Below are positions 16,437 through 25,304 of a DNA stretch of 53,134 nucleotides, one piece after another. Every line of letters starts with the position of its first letter. Position 1 is the stretch's first letter. The notes under the pieces are model-generated. The model ran no database searches. It had not been told where the DNA came from and worked only from the letters and a program-made list of their open reading frames with translations. The position numbers were made by a program, and so were the translations under genes. Origin of the DNA: Prolixibacteraceae bacterium. Its GTDB lineage: Bacteria > Bacteroidota > Bacteroidia > Bacteroidales > Prolixibacteraceae. The DNA is taken from assembly GCA_003457135.1 (NCBI GenBank), contig DMSQ01000027.1, forward strand, positions 60,235 through 113,368. The letters run 5' to 3'.

Positions 16437-17933
16437 ATGGCCAGATATTTTAACGATGTTTCCAGAACTTTTAATGAATATTTACTGATTCCGGGTTTAA
16501 CAACCAAAGTTTGTTTTCCTGAGAATGTTTCATTAAAAACTCCCCTTGTAAGGTATCAGAAAGGGACAACTCCCGAATTGGAGTTAAATATTCCGTTTGT
16601 TTCGGCCATCATGCAGTCGGTATCCGATCATAAAATGGCTATTGCCTTAGCTAAAAATGGAGGCCTCTCATTCATATTCGGTTCTCAGTCCATCGAATCG
16701 CAAATCGAAATGGTAAGGAAGGTGAAAAAATTCAAGGCCGGATTTGTAGTCAGCGATGCTAATCTCACTCCTGAAAATACCCTGAAAGATGTTTTAGCAT
16801 TGAAAGCCGGAACCGGCCATTCAACCATCGGGATTACAGCCGACGGAACATCAAATGGCAAACTCCTGGGTATTGTGACCAGTCGCGACTACCGCGAGGG
16901 GAAGGATAATCCGGATACCAAAATCAGTGTGTTTATGACCCCCTTTTCAAAACTGGTAACCGGAGAATTGGGCGTTTCGCTTACCGAAGCCAATGACATC
17001 ATCTGGGACCACAAACTCAATACGCTCCCAATAATTGATAAAAACCAGAACCTGCAATATTTTGTGTTCCGGAAAGATTACGATGAACACAAGGAAAATC
17101 CAAATGAATTACTCGATCCGAATAAAAAGTTATTAGTAGGCGCCGGAATCAATACCCGTGATTACACCGAAAGGGTTCCCCAGTTGGTAGATGCCGGGGC
17201 CGATATACTTTGTATAGACTCCTCTGATGGTTTTTCTGAATGGCAAGCTGAAACCATCGCTTTTATCAAAGACAAATACAATGGAAATGTAAAAGTGGGA
17301 GCCGGAAACGTGGTTGACAAGGACGGCTTTTTATACCTGGTTGAAGCCGGGGCTGATTTTGTGAAAGTCGGAATTGGCGGGGGCTCCATTTGTATCACCC
17401 GCGAGCAGAAAGGCATTGGACGTGGGCAGGCAACTTCGCTCATCGAAGTGGCTGAAGCCAGAAATGAATATTTCAAAAAAACGGGCATCTATGTTCCGAT
17501 TTGTTCCGATGGAGGTATTGTTCAGGATTACCACATGGTACTTGCACTGGCTATGGGCGCCGATTTCATCATGATGGGACGGTATTTTGCCCGTTTCGAC
17601 GAAAGTCCAACCAAGAAGCTTAAAGTGGGCAGCAACTTTGTTAAGGAATACTGGGGCGAAGGATCGAACCGGGCCCGTAACTGGCAGAGATACGACGTAG
17701 GAGGCAACGAAGCGCTGAAATTTGAAGAAGGTATTGACAGCTATGTTCCTTATGCCGGAAAATTAAAGGATAATCTGGATATTACCCTCGGAAAAATCAT
17801 TTCGACCATGTGCAGTTGTGGGGCATTAAGTATTCCTGAACTGGAAAAAAATGCGAAAATTACGCTGGTTTCCTCAACCAGTATTATTGAAGGCGGAGCA
17901 CATGATGTAATTTTGAAAGAGGCTAATATTTAA
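16437..17933 (+). CDS. guaB: IMP dehydrogenase, long CBS-containing form
   Basis: 498 residues. NAD-dependent oxidation of IMP to XMP, the first committed step of GMP synthesis. TIM-barrel start FNEYLLIPGLTTK and PFVSAIMQSVSDHKMAIALA. A CBS pair is inserted at about residues 95-225. The catalytic loop is GIGGGSICITREQKGIGRG with the active Cys at about 319. The flap shows RARNWQRYDVGG with the Arg-Tyr pair. The loop differs from the E. coli type and resembles a variant that I recall from some Firmicutes and trypanosomatids. GMP reductases lack the CBS pair and the long flap, so dehydrogenase is preferred. Confidence 0.88.
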   Translation: MARYFNDVSRTFNEYLLIPGLTTKVCFPENVSLKTPLVRYQKGTTPELELNIPFVSAIMQSVSDHKMAIALAKNGGLSFIFGSQSIESQIEMVRKVKKFKAGFVVSDANLTPENTLKDVLALKAGTGHSTIGITADGTSNGKLLGIVTSRDYREGKDNPDTKISVFMTPFSKLVTGELGVSLTEANDIIWDHKLNTLPIIDKNQNLQYFVFRKDYDEHKENPNELLDPNKKLLVGAGINTRDYTERVPQLVDAGADILCIDSSDGFSEWQAETIAFIKDKYNGNVKVGAGNVVDKDGFLYLVEAGADFVKVGIGGGSICITREQKGIGRGQATSLIEVAEARNEYFKKTGIYVPICSDGGIVQDYHMVLALAMGADFIMMGRYFARFDESPTKKLKVGSNFVKEYWGEGSNRARNWQRYDVGGNEALKFEEGIDSYVPYAGKLKDNLDITLGKIISTMCSCGALSIPELEKNAKITLVSSTSIIEGGAHDVILKEANI

Positions 17934-18015
17934 AGTGTGACTTTATCTTTTTAGGATAGTGAAAGTAACGGCATGAAATTCCTGATGAGGATTCCATGCC
18001 TGCCGATGTATTTTG

Positions 18016-18327
18016 TTATTGAATTCTTTTGTCAATTACTTTGTCTTTAGGATTTCGACGACAATCCCAAATCATAATAATCAAGATCAATTGATCAAAA
18101 ATTTCATAAATGATTTGATAATCACCTCTTATAAATGTTCTAATAGAATCATAATCAGTCAGTATGCCTAAATATGGATTTTTTGATAATAACCTTATGC
18201 TCTTGTTTATTTCTGAATTTAACTTGATGCTATAAGTTACTGTACCATTCTGTTTAATGTAAAACTCAAGAATATACATTAAATCCGATCTGGCTTCAAC
18301 CGACCATTCTATCTTGAACTTAGCCAT
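18016..18327 (-). CDS. RelE/ParE-family toxin
   Basis: 103 residues. It starts FKIEWSVEARSDLMYILEFY, the usual first strand and helix of the RelE/ParE fold, and continues with SIRLLSKNPYLGI, RTFIRGDYQIIYEI and IMIWDCRRNPKD near the end. The order of elements and the size fit plasmid-type stabilisation toxins. Whether it cuts mRNA or blocks gyrase cannot be told. It overlaps the upstream antitoxin gene by 19 bases and faces guaB tail to tail. Confidence 0.82.
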   Translation of the reverse strand: MAKFKIEWSVEARSDLMYILEFYIKQNGTVTYSIKLNSEINKSIRLLSKNPYLGILTDYDSIRTFIRGDYQIIYEIFDQLILIIMIWDCRRNPKDKVIDKRIQ

Positions 18328-18545
18328 TGGTCAATTTCTTTTTGTATTTCATCATGAGAAATTGTTTGTCTGCCTTTTAGCTGCTGTCTGGCTATATCAA
18401 TCCGGTTCTTTTGGTAATCACTTAGTTTATAAGTGCCATCAGAAACCTTTGACTCTATGATTGTCTTTATAGCATTCAAAAATGAAACATCATCAATATG
18501 AGTTAAATGTTCAGTAATTATATGTCTTAATTCTATAGTGCTCAT
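18309..18545 (-). CDS. Antitoxin of the RelE/ParE pair
   Basis: 78 residues, mostly helical, with the C-terminal signature ISHDEIQKEIDQWLSSR that is common in Bacteroidota antitoxins next to RelE-like toxins. No classical ribbon-helix-helix or HTH is obvious, so DNA binding and autoregulation are uncertain. It is the first gene of the pair, with its own -7 box 18 bases upstream. Confidence 0.75.
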   Translation of the reverse strand: MSTIELRHIITEHLTHIDDVSFLNAIKTIIESKVSDGTYKLSDYQKNRIDIARQQLKGRQTISHDEIQKEIDQWLSSR

Positions 18546-18563
18546 TTTCTTAAATCATTTTTT

Positions 18564-18571
18564 CAAAGATA
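18564..18571 (-). promoter_or_regulatory. -7 box of the toxin-antitoxin pair
   Basis: TATCTTTG on the minus strand, 18 bases before the antitoxin ATG at 18545. It lies about 50-80 bases from the divergent mutS promoter. Confidence 0.5.
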
Positions 18572-18621
18572 CACATTCAAATCATTTTTCATTTCCTGAT
18601 TTCAAAAAAAATCTTCAATGC

Positions 18622-18650
18622 TTGTCTCATTGCTTTAAAACTTATCTTTG
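18622..18650 (+). promoter_or_regulatory. mutS promoter
   Basis: TTG at 18622-18624, 18 bases, then TATCTTTG at 18643-18650. The predicted RNA start near 18657 gives a short leader before the TTG start at 18673. Confidence 0.65.
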
Positions 18651-18672
18651 TGCATCTTAAACATACAGACCA

Positions 18673-21306
18673 TTGACGACTACTCCGAAATACGTTGAAA
18701 CGCCCTTGATGAAGCAGTATTATGCCGTCAAAGCGAAACATCCCGATGCTGTTTTACTTTTCAGGGTGGGCGATTTTTATGAAACATTTGGCGAGGATGC
18801 CATTCGAACCTCCGGAATACTGGGCATTACGCTCACCCGCCGTGCCAATGGTTCGGCCAGCTATGTTGAACTGGCCGGTTTTCCTTATCATGCGCTGGAT
18901 ACTTATTTGCCAAAGCTGGTTCGTTCAGGTGCACGCGTGGCCATATGTGAACAACTTGAAGATCCAAAACTGACCAAAAACATTGTAAAACGGGGCATTA
19001 CCGAGCTTGTTACTCCAGGAGTTTCATACAACGACAACATTCTGGAGCATCGCGAAAATAACTTTCTGGCCTCCGTTCATTTCGATAAAAAGATGGCGGG
19101 GATTGCCTTTCTGGATATTTCGACGGGCGAATTTTTAACTGCTGAAGGTTCGTTCGAATATGTGGATAAATTGCTGTGTTCTTTTCAACCAAAAGAAGTT
19201 TTGTTCCAGAAAGGGAAAGGGGCCGATTTTACCGCCTTGTTTGGAGGTAAATATTACACCTTTTCTCAGGACGATTGGGTTTATACCGAAAGTGCAGCCA
19301 GCGACCGGCTGATGCGTCATTTCGAGACCAAATCGCTGAAAGGTTTTGGCGTACACGAGCTGAATTACGGAATTATTGCTTCAGGGGCAATTTTGCATTA
19401 TCTTGATCTGACCCAGCATCACCAGACTAAACATATCGTCAACCTCTCCCGCATGGAAGAAGATAAATACGTCTGGCTCGACCGGTTTACTATCCGTAAC
19501 CTCGAACTTTTTAATTCGATCAACGAAGGTGCAAAAACACTCGTACAGGTGATTGACAAAACCATTTCGCCGATGGGCGCCCGTTTGCTGAAACGCTGGA
19601 TTGCCCTTCCCCTGAAGGAAATCGCGGCCATCAACAATCGCCTGAATGTGGTTGAATACCTGGTCAATGATGAAAGCCTGAAAGAAAATCTGGAAGACCA
19701 CATTCGTCAGGTTGGCGATCTGGAACGAATCATTTCCAAAGTTGCTGTCGTCCGTATCAATCCGCGCGAAGTGGTGCATCTCAAACATGCGCTTCAGGCC
19801 ATTGCGCCCATCAAAGATATTTGCAGTCGAACCGACAGCCCAAATCTGAAACGTTTTGCCGAGCAACTCAATCCTTGCGAATCAATCAGGATGCGAATCG
19901 AAAAGGAAATTCATCCCGATCCTCCAGCGCTCATCAGTAAAGGACATGTGATTGCTTCGGGTGTTTCGCCCGAATTGGACGAACTTCGCGAACTTGCTTT
20001 CTCCGGAAAAGATTACCTGGCCAAAATGCAGGATCGGGAATCTGAACGTACCGGCATTTCAAGCCTGAAAATCGCTTTCAACAACGTGTTTGGTTATTAC
20101 ATCGAAGTCCGAAATACGCACAAAGATAAAGTTCCATCGGAGTGGATCCGTAAACAAACACTGGTTGGCGCCGAACGTTACATTACTGAAGAACTCAAAG
20201 AATACGAATCGAAAATTCTGGGTGCCGAAGAAAAAATTCTGGCCATTGAGGTTCGCCTGTTCAACGAACTGGTGGTTGCTTTGGCCGAATATATTCAGGC
20301 GATACAGTTGAATGCCGCTATTGTTGGCCAGCTCGATTGCCTGTTGTCATTTGCTACCACAGCTATCGATTACAAGTATTTCCGGCCTGAAATCAACGAT
20401 TCGAAAGACATCATCATCAAAGGGGGCCGCCATCCGGTGATTGAACATCAGTTGCCTATGGGCGAATCGTACATTTCGAACGATGTGGTGTTAAATCAGG
20501 ACGATCAGCAGGTGATTATCATTACCGGCCCCAATATGGCCGGGAAGTCAGCATTGTTGCGGCAAACAGCCTTGATTGTGCTGATGGCCCAGATCGGAAG
20601 CTTTGTCCCGGCCGAAGCTGCTCAGATCGGATTTGTGGATAAAATATTCACGAGGGTTGGAGCGTCTGATAATATTTCGCTGGGAGAATCAACCTTTATG
20701 GTCGAAATGAACGAGGCTGCCAGTATCCTGAACAACATTTCGGACCGAAGCCTGATTCTGCTCGATGAACTGGGCCGTGGAACTTCAACCTACGATGGCA
20801 TTTCCATTGCATGGTCAATTGTGGAATACATTCACGATCATGCGAAGTCACGGGCAAAAACCATGTTCGCCACCCATTACCACGAACTGAACGAGATGGA
20901 AAAATCGTTTGGCCGTGTGAAGAATTACAATGTTTCGGTCAAAGAAGTTGGAAACAAAGTCATTTTTCTCCGGAAGCTGGTGCCGGGCGGGAGTAACCAT
21001 AGTTTCGGCATTCATGTTGCCCGGATGGCCGGAATGCCGCCTTCGGTTGTTCGCCGTGCTGATGAAATCCTGCTTCAATTGGAAGATACACACCGGAAAG
21101 ATGGACTTTCTAAACCTTTGGATGGCATGGCCGAGAAACGGGAAGGTTTTCAACTGAGTATTTTCCAATTGGACGATCCGGTGCTGAAACAAATCCGCGA
21201 CGAGATCAAGAATCTGGACATCAATCAGCTCACTCCGCTCGAAGCCTTGAATAAGCTGAACGACATTAAGAAGATTACCGGGCTGGATAAACCTTTCAAA
21301 AAATAA
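18673..21306 (+). CDS. mutS: DNA mismatch repair protein MutS, TTG start
   Basis: 877 residues from TTG at 18673; the first in-frame ATG is 12 codons later at 18709. The longer form is preferred because TPKYVETPLMKQYYAVK matches the family start. Mismatch-binding motif GDFYETFGEDA (Phe and Glu contact the mispair). Connector, lever and clamp regions follow. The ATPase domain has Walker A GPNMAGKSALLRQ (about 619), STFMVEMNEAA, DELGRGTSTYDGISIA and TMFATHYHEL. It recognises mismatches and recruits MutL. Monocistronic with its own promoter. No frameshift seen. Confidence 0.96.
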   Translation: MTTTPKYVETPLMKQYYAVKAKHPDAVLLFRVGDFYETFGEDAIRTSGILGITLTRRANGSASYVELAGFPYHALDTYLPKLVRSGARVAICEQLEDPKLTKNIVKRGITELVTPGVSYNDNILEHRENNFLASVHFDKKMAGIAFLDISTGEFLTAEGSFEYVDKLLCSFQPKEVLFQKGKGADFTALFGGKYYTFSQDDWVYTESAASDRLMRHFETKSLKGFGVHELNYGIIASGAILHYLDLTQHHQTKHIVNLSRMEEDKYVWLDRFTIRNLELFNSINEGAKTLVQVIDKTISPMGARLLKRWIALPLKEIAAINNRLNVVEYLVNDESLKENLEDHIRQVGDLERIISKVAVVRINPREVVHLKHALQAIAPIKDICSRTDSPNLKRFAEQLNPCESIRMRIEKEIHPDPPALISKGHVIASGVSPELDELRELAFSGKDYLAKMQDRESERTGISSLKIAFNNVFGYYIEVRNTHKDKVPSEWIRKQTLVGAERYITEELKEYESKILGAEEKILAIEVRLFNELVVALAEYIQAIQLNAAIVGQLDCLLSFATTAIDYKYFRPEINDSKDIIIKGGRHPVIEHQLPMGESYISNDVVLNQDDQQVIIITGPNMAGKSALLRQTALIVLMAQIGSFVPAEAAQIGFVDKIFTRVGASDNISLGESTFMVEMNEAASILNNISDRSLILLDELGRGTSTYDGISIAWSIVEYIHDHAKSRAKTMFATHYHELNEMEKSFGRVKNYNVSVKEVGNKVIFLRKLVPGGSNHSFGIHVARMAGMPPSVVRRADEILLQLEDTHRKDGLSKPLDGMAEKREGFQLSIFQLDDPVLKQIRDEIKNLDINQLTPLEALNKLNDIKKITGLDKPFKK

Positions 21307-21337
21307 GCGATCAAACCCGGCTAAAGTTTTTGCTTTT

Positions 21338-21368
21338 TTTGGAGAAAGTAAAAATACGACTATATTTG
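21338..21368 (+). promoter_or_regulatory. Strong promoter for the tRNA cluster
   Basis: TTTG (21338-21341), exactly 19 bases, TATATTTG (21361-21368). This is one of the best consensus matches in the window. It lies about 125 bases before the first tRNA-Gly; the leader has no convincing reading frame. Confidence 0.75.
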
Positions 21369-21494
21369 CATCGCTGTTTTCGAAAGCACTAAACAGTACG
21401 TTCAAACCTAAGAAATACTGCAATTTCCACCAGATTGCGGGATAATATTGAAAAAGGCATCATGTGTTCTGAGTTAATCAGAATCATAAATTTT

Positions 21495-21567
<73 letters not shown>

Positions 21568-21579
21568 CTTTTTAAGGAG

Positions 21580-21662
21580 GCCCGGATGGTGGAATCGGTA
21601 GACACGCAGGACTTAAAATCCTGTGGCCATTGGCTGTGCGGGTTCAAGTCCCGCTCCGGGTA
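21580..21662 (+). tRNA. tRNA-Leu (TAA)
   Basis: 83 nt class II tRNA. Acceptor GCCCGGA/TCCGGGT, anticodon arm CAGGA CTTAAAA TCCTG with TAA, a variable arm, T arm GCGGG TTCAAGT CCCGC, discriminator A. It starts 12 bases after tRNA-Gly copy 1 and is surely co-transcribed with it. Confidence 0.96.
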
Positions 21663-21693
21663 CTTTTAAAAAATCAGGTTCAAATCAATTATT

Positions 21694-21766
<73 letters not shown>

Positions 21767-21778
21767 CTTTTTAAGGAG

Positions 21779-21797
21779 GCCCGGATGGTGGAATCGG
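21779..21797 (+). pseudogene. Truncated tRNA-Leu 5' end
   Basis: The first 19 bases of the tRNA-Leu (GCCCGGATGGTGGAATCGG) after the same spacer as in the full copy. The sequence then switches to GGGGTGCTTTTT, which matches the 3' arm of the terminator at 25106-25137. It is non-functional and marks a recombination joint. Confidence 0.8.
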
Positions 21798-21825
21798 GGT
21801 GCTTTTTGCTTTCTCAACTATGCAA

Positions 21826-23991
21826 TTATATTTTTTTGTTTTCTTCTAATCTTTTAATTATTTTCTTATATATACTCATCCCTCTAATTTTATCTAGACT
21901 TTCCTCTGTTTTTATCCATCCTAAGTCATCATATCCCATTTCAATTGCTTTTTGAAGATTTGAAATAGCTTCATCATTTTTATTTTGCACTATGTAGTAT
22001 ACAGCCCAATTTCGATATACTACTCCTATTTTAGGTACAAGTTTTTGCATTTCTTCAATGCATAATTTTGAATCTTTAAAATTTTTGTTTTTTGCATATG
22101 CTAAACTAATTAAATTCAAATATTCAAATAATTTTTCATCATACCCTAATTCGCTATTATTTAAGATATCAAAGAAGTCTGTAATAACTAATTGTTGGCT
22201 CCTTTTTAAATATATAATAGCTTTTTGAAAGTCTTTTTCGTAATAAAAACATTGACCTAAACGAAAGTTTAAGTCTGAATTTGTAGGGGAAAGTTCTACT
22301 GCATGCGTAAAATCTTCAATAGCCATTTTATATTTTAAATCTTGCTCAAACTGTTGCCCTCTTTTATTATAGTAAATGGACAATACTAATTTGGATATTT
22401 CTAAATCAGGGTGATTTGTGCGCAGTTTTTTTATAAATATCTGATAAGCCTTTAATCCATAGGTGATTGCGTTATTTAAATCGTTTTTTCCAAAATAAAT
22501 ATAGCTTTGGTTATAATAGTTGTTAGCGACTTTTATATCATCTAATCCATGGTTATGGATATTTATTGCAATAGCCTTTTTTATTGCTTCTAATGCTTTT
22601 TCATGTTCTTTTAGGTGTTCATATATTAATGATAAAGTATTGTAAAATAAGGCCAGATTTTCGTTATACAGTGTTGATATTTTCTCTTGAATTTCAAGAG
22701 CTTTTTGTTGTGCTAGCAGTGCTTTTTCGTATCCGCCCAAACTATCACAGAGGAAGATTATGTACGAATTTGGGGTAATGATATTATGTTTTAAAATTTT
22801 CTTCATTTTGTCATCTACAGCTTTTGACTCTTCCGCAATTCTTCCGAATCCTAGGTATATTCCTGCTAAATTGTTATAACTTAATGCAATGCTTTCACTT
22901 TTAGCGTTATCACTTTGTAACTGAATTTTAAGAGCTTTCTGTTGTGTTACAAGTGCATTTCCATAATCACGTAAATGTGTATATATTACAGCTAAGTTAT
23001 TGTAAGCTAAAGCTAGGATGGGATTATTGGGTTCGAATTCTTTTTCAAAGATTGTAATTGATTTCTGTTCAAATTCTAATGCTTTTGAATACTCCCCGTC
23101 ATCAATACAAACTGAAGCAGTATTCCCATATATAAAAGCTAATTCTGTTTCGTCCAACCGAGTGGTATTATAAATTTCAATAATCTTTTCAAAACAAATA
23201 ATTGCATCTGAGTAATTAAGCTTTGCAGACAAAAGTCTGACTTTTAATGCATATCCTTCAATTACTTCTCTTATCTCCTCTTCCCCTTTATTTTTTTTAT
23301 TTATTGCTAATTGCAAGGTTTTTTCCAATTTCAAATTATTTAAAATCTCAAGTGCAGTCTCAATATCTTTTTCTTTTTCAATGCTTCGAATCGCTTCCTT
23401 TACTATTTCAGAGGCATTATCTGTATTAATTGATGCGATGAATTCTGCTTGTTCCCTTAATTTATTTAATGCAGCATCCTTCTCTTTGCTGAGTTTATCC
23501 ATTTGTGCGACAAGAGAAGATACTGTTTCCTGATTACTCTCTTGTTTAAGTTTCTCTATATTATCTTTTTTGGCAGCAGACTCATTTTTAGTTGCTTTTG
23601 CTAAAATTTCATAAAATCGCAAAGCAGTTTCGTCTTTTTGCCCTGTAGGGCAAATAATTATTTCAATTGGATCATCATCCGGATTCGAAGGAATTCTTAA
23701 CATTTCCAATTGTTTATTATTAACTAACTCGATATTTTTACCTTTTTCGTCAGTACTTCCCAGAATTATTTTAACCTTTTCTCCGGGTTTTTTTGCTTTA
23801 AAAGACAGTACAAAAAAGCCATTACTTGTTGTATATACATCTTGTGGATTTGCGCCAAAGGCACTCACTTGTATCCCAACGGCAGGCTTTCCACCACTAT
23901 TTTGATACAATACGACTCCCTTTAATAGGCTTTGGGTAAAACCTTGCAAGTGCACAACAATACATATTATGATGAAGCATGTCTTTTTCAT
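21826..23991 (-). CDS. Secreted TPR-repeat protein with N-terminal carboxypeptidase-regulatory-like domain
   Basis: 721 residues. The signal peptide MKKTCFIIICIVVHLQGFTQ places it outside the inner membrane. Residues 24-110 look like a carboxypeptidase-regulatory-like beta domain (LLKGVVLYQNSGGKPAVGI, TTSNGFFVLSF). Residues about 130-200 are charged and probably coiled coil (LVAQMDKLSKEKDAALNKL). Then follow about eight or more tetratricopeptide repeats of kinesin-light-chain style, for example LALAYNNLAVIYTHLRDYGN and SDLNFRLGQCFYYEKDFQKA. No enzymatic motif was seen. It is AT-rich compared with its neighbours and follows the 2-TM gene by nine bases, so the two form an operon. A scaffold or sensor role is plausible; the function is unknown. 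Confidence 0.75.
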   Translation of the reverse strand: MKKTCFIIICIVVHLQGFTQSLLKGVVLYQNSGGKPAVGIQVSAFGANPQDVYTTSNGFFVLSFKAKKPGEKVKIILGSTDEKGKNIELVNNKQLEMLRIPSNPDDDPIEIIICPTGQKDETALRFYEILAKATKNESAAKKDNIEKLKQESNQETVSSLVAQMDKLSKEKDAALNKLREQAEFIASINTDNASEIVKEAIRSIEKEKDIETALEILNNLKLEKTLQLAINKKNKGEEEIREVIEGYALKVRLLSAKLNYSDAIICFEKIIEIYNTTRLDETELAFIYGNTASVCIDDGEYSKALEFEQKSITIFEKEFEPNNPILALAYNNLAVIYTHLRDYGNALVTQQKALKIQLQSDNAKSESIALSYNNLAGIYLGFGRIAEESKAVDDKMKKILKHNIITPNSYIIFLCDSLGGYEKALLAQQKALEIQEKISTLYNENLALFYNTLSLIYEHLKEHEKALEAIKKAIAINIHNHGLDDIKVANNYYNQSYIYFGKNDLNNAITYGLKAYQIFIKKLRTNHPDLEISKLVLSIYYNKRGQQFEQDLKYKMAIEDFTHAVELSPTNSDLNFRLGQCFYYEKDFQKAIIYLKRSQQLVITDFFDILNNSELGYDEKLFEYLNLISLAYAKNKNFKDSKLCIEEMQKLVPKIGVVYRNWAVYYIVQNKNDEAISNLQKAIEMGYDDLGWIKTEESLDKIRGMSIYKKIIKRLEENKKI

Positions 23992-24000
23992 GTTTAAAGC

Positions 24001-24744
24001 CTATTTAAGATCTAATCTTATTTCTTGATCTTTCGAGGATGGATAATAATAAACTGTTTTTACTGAAAAACCTTCCTTTTTTATTGTTAGCAAATATGGA
24101 ATCTTGTCATTAGGGACTCGCATGTTTTCAGGAAGTGTGATTTTAAAAATGCCAAATTCGTTGGTAATAGTGCTTGTGTCATTTCCAATCATTATCAAAA
24201 CATCTTTTAAAAAGATACTTCCATCACGGTTCTTGACAATACCTGAAATACTGCCTAGATTTCCTTCTTTTATTACAGGAATATAAATAGGATTACCATC
24301 CATTTTGTAAAGTTTTTCTGGCTTATTTAACTTATATCCCTCAGCGATCAACCCAATTCCTATTTCTTTGCCTAAAAACTTTTTTGGAATTTCTCCAAAA
24401 TTTGTTCTGCCATTTTGACCAATCATTGGAGTCCTTCTATCATTGGCAAAATCCACAATAAGCATCCCGATATTTTCCAATATAATATCCTGTTTCCCTT
24501 TTGGTCCATAAACATAGACAGTAAGTTGAGTGGAACTAGGTTCATTAAAATAGGCAATACCTATTGAAAAAAAAGATACTATAGAAACCAAAATTAGAAA
24601 CCATCTAATTATTAAATAAGATTGTTTTTGGTTTAATTTTGAGAAAATTTTTAACGCAATTGTTGCTCTAAAAAGAAATACAAAAACGCCTAAAGCTAAT
24701 CCTGCAAATCCTGCTATTTTCCCCCATTCTGATATTATTTCCAT
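24001..24744 (-). CDS. Two-helix membrane protein with carboxypeptidase-regulatory-like beta domains
   Basis: 247 residues. Two membrane helices, IAGFAGLALGVFVFLFRATI (about 11-30) and RWFLILVSIVSFFSIGIAYF (about 47-66), are followed by a periplasmic part. That part has one beta domain (LTVYVYGPKGKQDIIL to about 145) and a second carboxypeptidase-regulatory-like domain (GSISGIVKNRDGSIFLKDV, TITNEFGIFKITLP). No signal peptide, nuclease, protease or kinase motif was seen. It is the first gene of the two-gene cassette and has its own -7 box. Function unknown; the shared domain type with the TPR protein suggests that they work together. Confidence 0.7.
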   Translation of the reverse strand: MEIISEWGKIAGFAGLALGVFVFLFRATIALKIFSKLNQKQSYLIIRWFLILVSIVSFFSIGIAYFNEPSSTQLTVYVYGPKGKQDIILENIGMLIVDFANDRRTPMIGQNGRTNFGEIPKKFLGKEIGIGLIAEGYKLNKPEKLYKMDGNPIYIPVIKEGNLGSISGIVKNRDGSIFLKDVLIMIGNDTSTITNEFGIFKITLPENMRVPNDKIPYLLTIKKEGFSVKTVYYYPSSKDQEIRLDLK

Positions 24745-24803
24745 AGACTATTTTTATGAATCGATATATTTTAAATCAAGAAAATTGATTTTTGTCACAT
24801 AAC

Positions 24804-24811
24804 CAAAGATA
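24804..24811 (-). promoter_or_regulatory. -7 box of the two-gene cassette
   Basis: TATCTTTG on the minus strand, 59 bases before the ATG at 24744, with no clear upstream TTTG. It lies inside the islet, so the cassette carries its own promoter. Confidence 0.45.
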
Positions 24812-24929
24812 AGATTTTGATTATGAATTTTGTTTTAAAGTTATATTTTTTGTTAATCATATTTTCAAGAAGAATTAGATCACTTACCTCAAATTCAGGA
24901 TCATAAATTCCACTAAAAATCTAGTTGAT

Positions 24930-24998
24930 ACCTTGCCAAGGTCGGGGTCGCGAGTTCCCTGCCTGATAAGCCGAATGACGGGCAGGGAGTCTCGTTTT
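24930..24998 (+). pseudogene. 3'-half tRNA-Gly fragment split by a hairpin insert
   Basis: From the anticodon arm on (ACCTTGCCAAGGTCGGGGTC) it is identical to the tRNA-Gly copies, up to GAGTTC at 24957. It is then interrupted by 29 bases (24958-24986) and resumes with GAGTCTCGTTT. The 5' half and the 3' acceptor strand are missing. It could be an old attachment site or a recombination remnant. Confidence 0.8.
24957..24987 (+). repeat. Palindromic insert inside the tRNA fragment
   Basis: CCCTGCC (24957-24963) and GGCAGGG (24981-24987) can pair around a 17-base loop. The insert sits in the T loop of the tRNA sequence. It belongs to a different family from the CCCCC/GGGGG palindromes elsewhere in the window. 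Confidence 0.6.
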
Positions 24999-25027
24999 AG
25001 TGTTTTATAATACGTTTAAAAAATTTT

Positions 25028-25100
<73 letters not shown>

Positions 25101-25105
25101 CAAAG

Positions 25106-25137
25106 AAAAGCACTTCTGGAAATGGGGTGCTTTTCCC
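25106..25137 (+). terminator. Terminator after tRNA-Gly copy 3
   Basis: AAAAGCAC (25106-25113) pairs with GTGCTTTT (25127-25134), with a 13-base loop. Its 3' arm reappears at 21796-21807, joined to the truncated tRNA-Leu. Confidence 0.75.
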
Positions 25138-25304
25138 TTTTTTGGGATAGGAAGTTTCCAACTTCCTATTGATCCGGTTTTACTTATTTAATGCGATTAA
25201 AAATCGCATCACCCGAAGTTGAAAACATGAATTTGAGATTTGAATTCGTGTATAAAAAAAGAATAACTTGCATCAAGTTTATCCCTAACTATTTCAGAAA
25301 CCTA

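Noticed and set aside
17971..18003. Hairpin GGCATG...CATGCC between guaB and the toxin gene as terminator
   Set aside because: The stem has a mismatch and a bulge and is not followed by a T run on either strand, so it is not reported as a terminator.
20848..21423. 191-codon minus-strand frame over the end of mutS
   Set aside because: Antisense to the MutS ATPase region; composition is that of a shadow frame.
24957..24987. Hairpin as a terminator of the tRNA fragment
   Set aside because: No T run follows directly; it interrupts the tRNA sequence and behaves as an insert.
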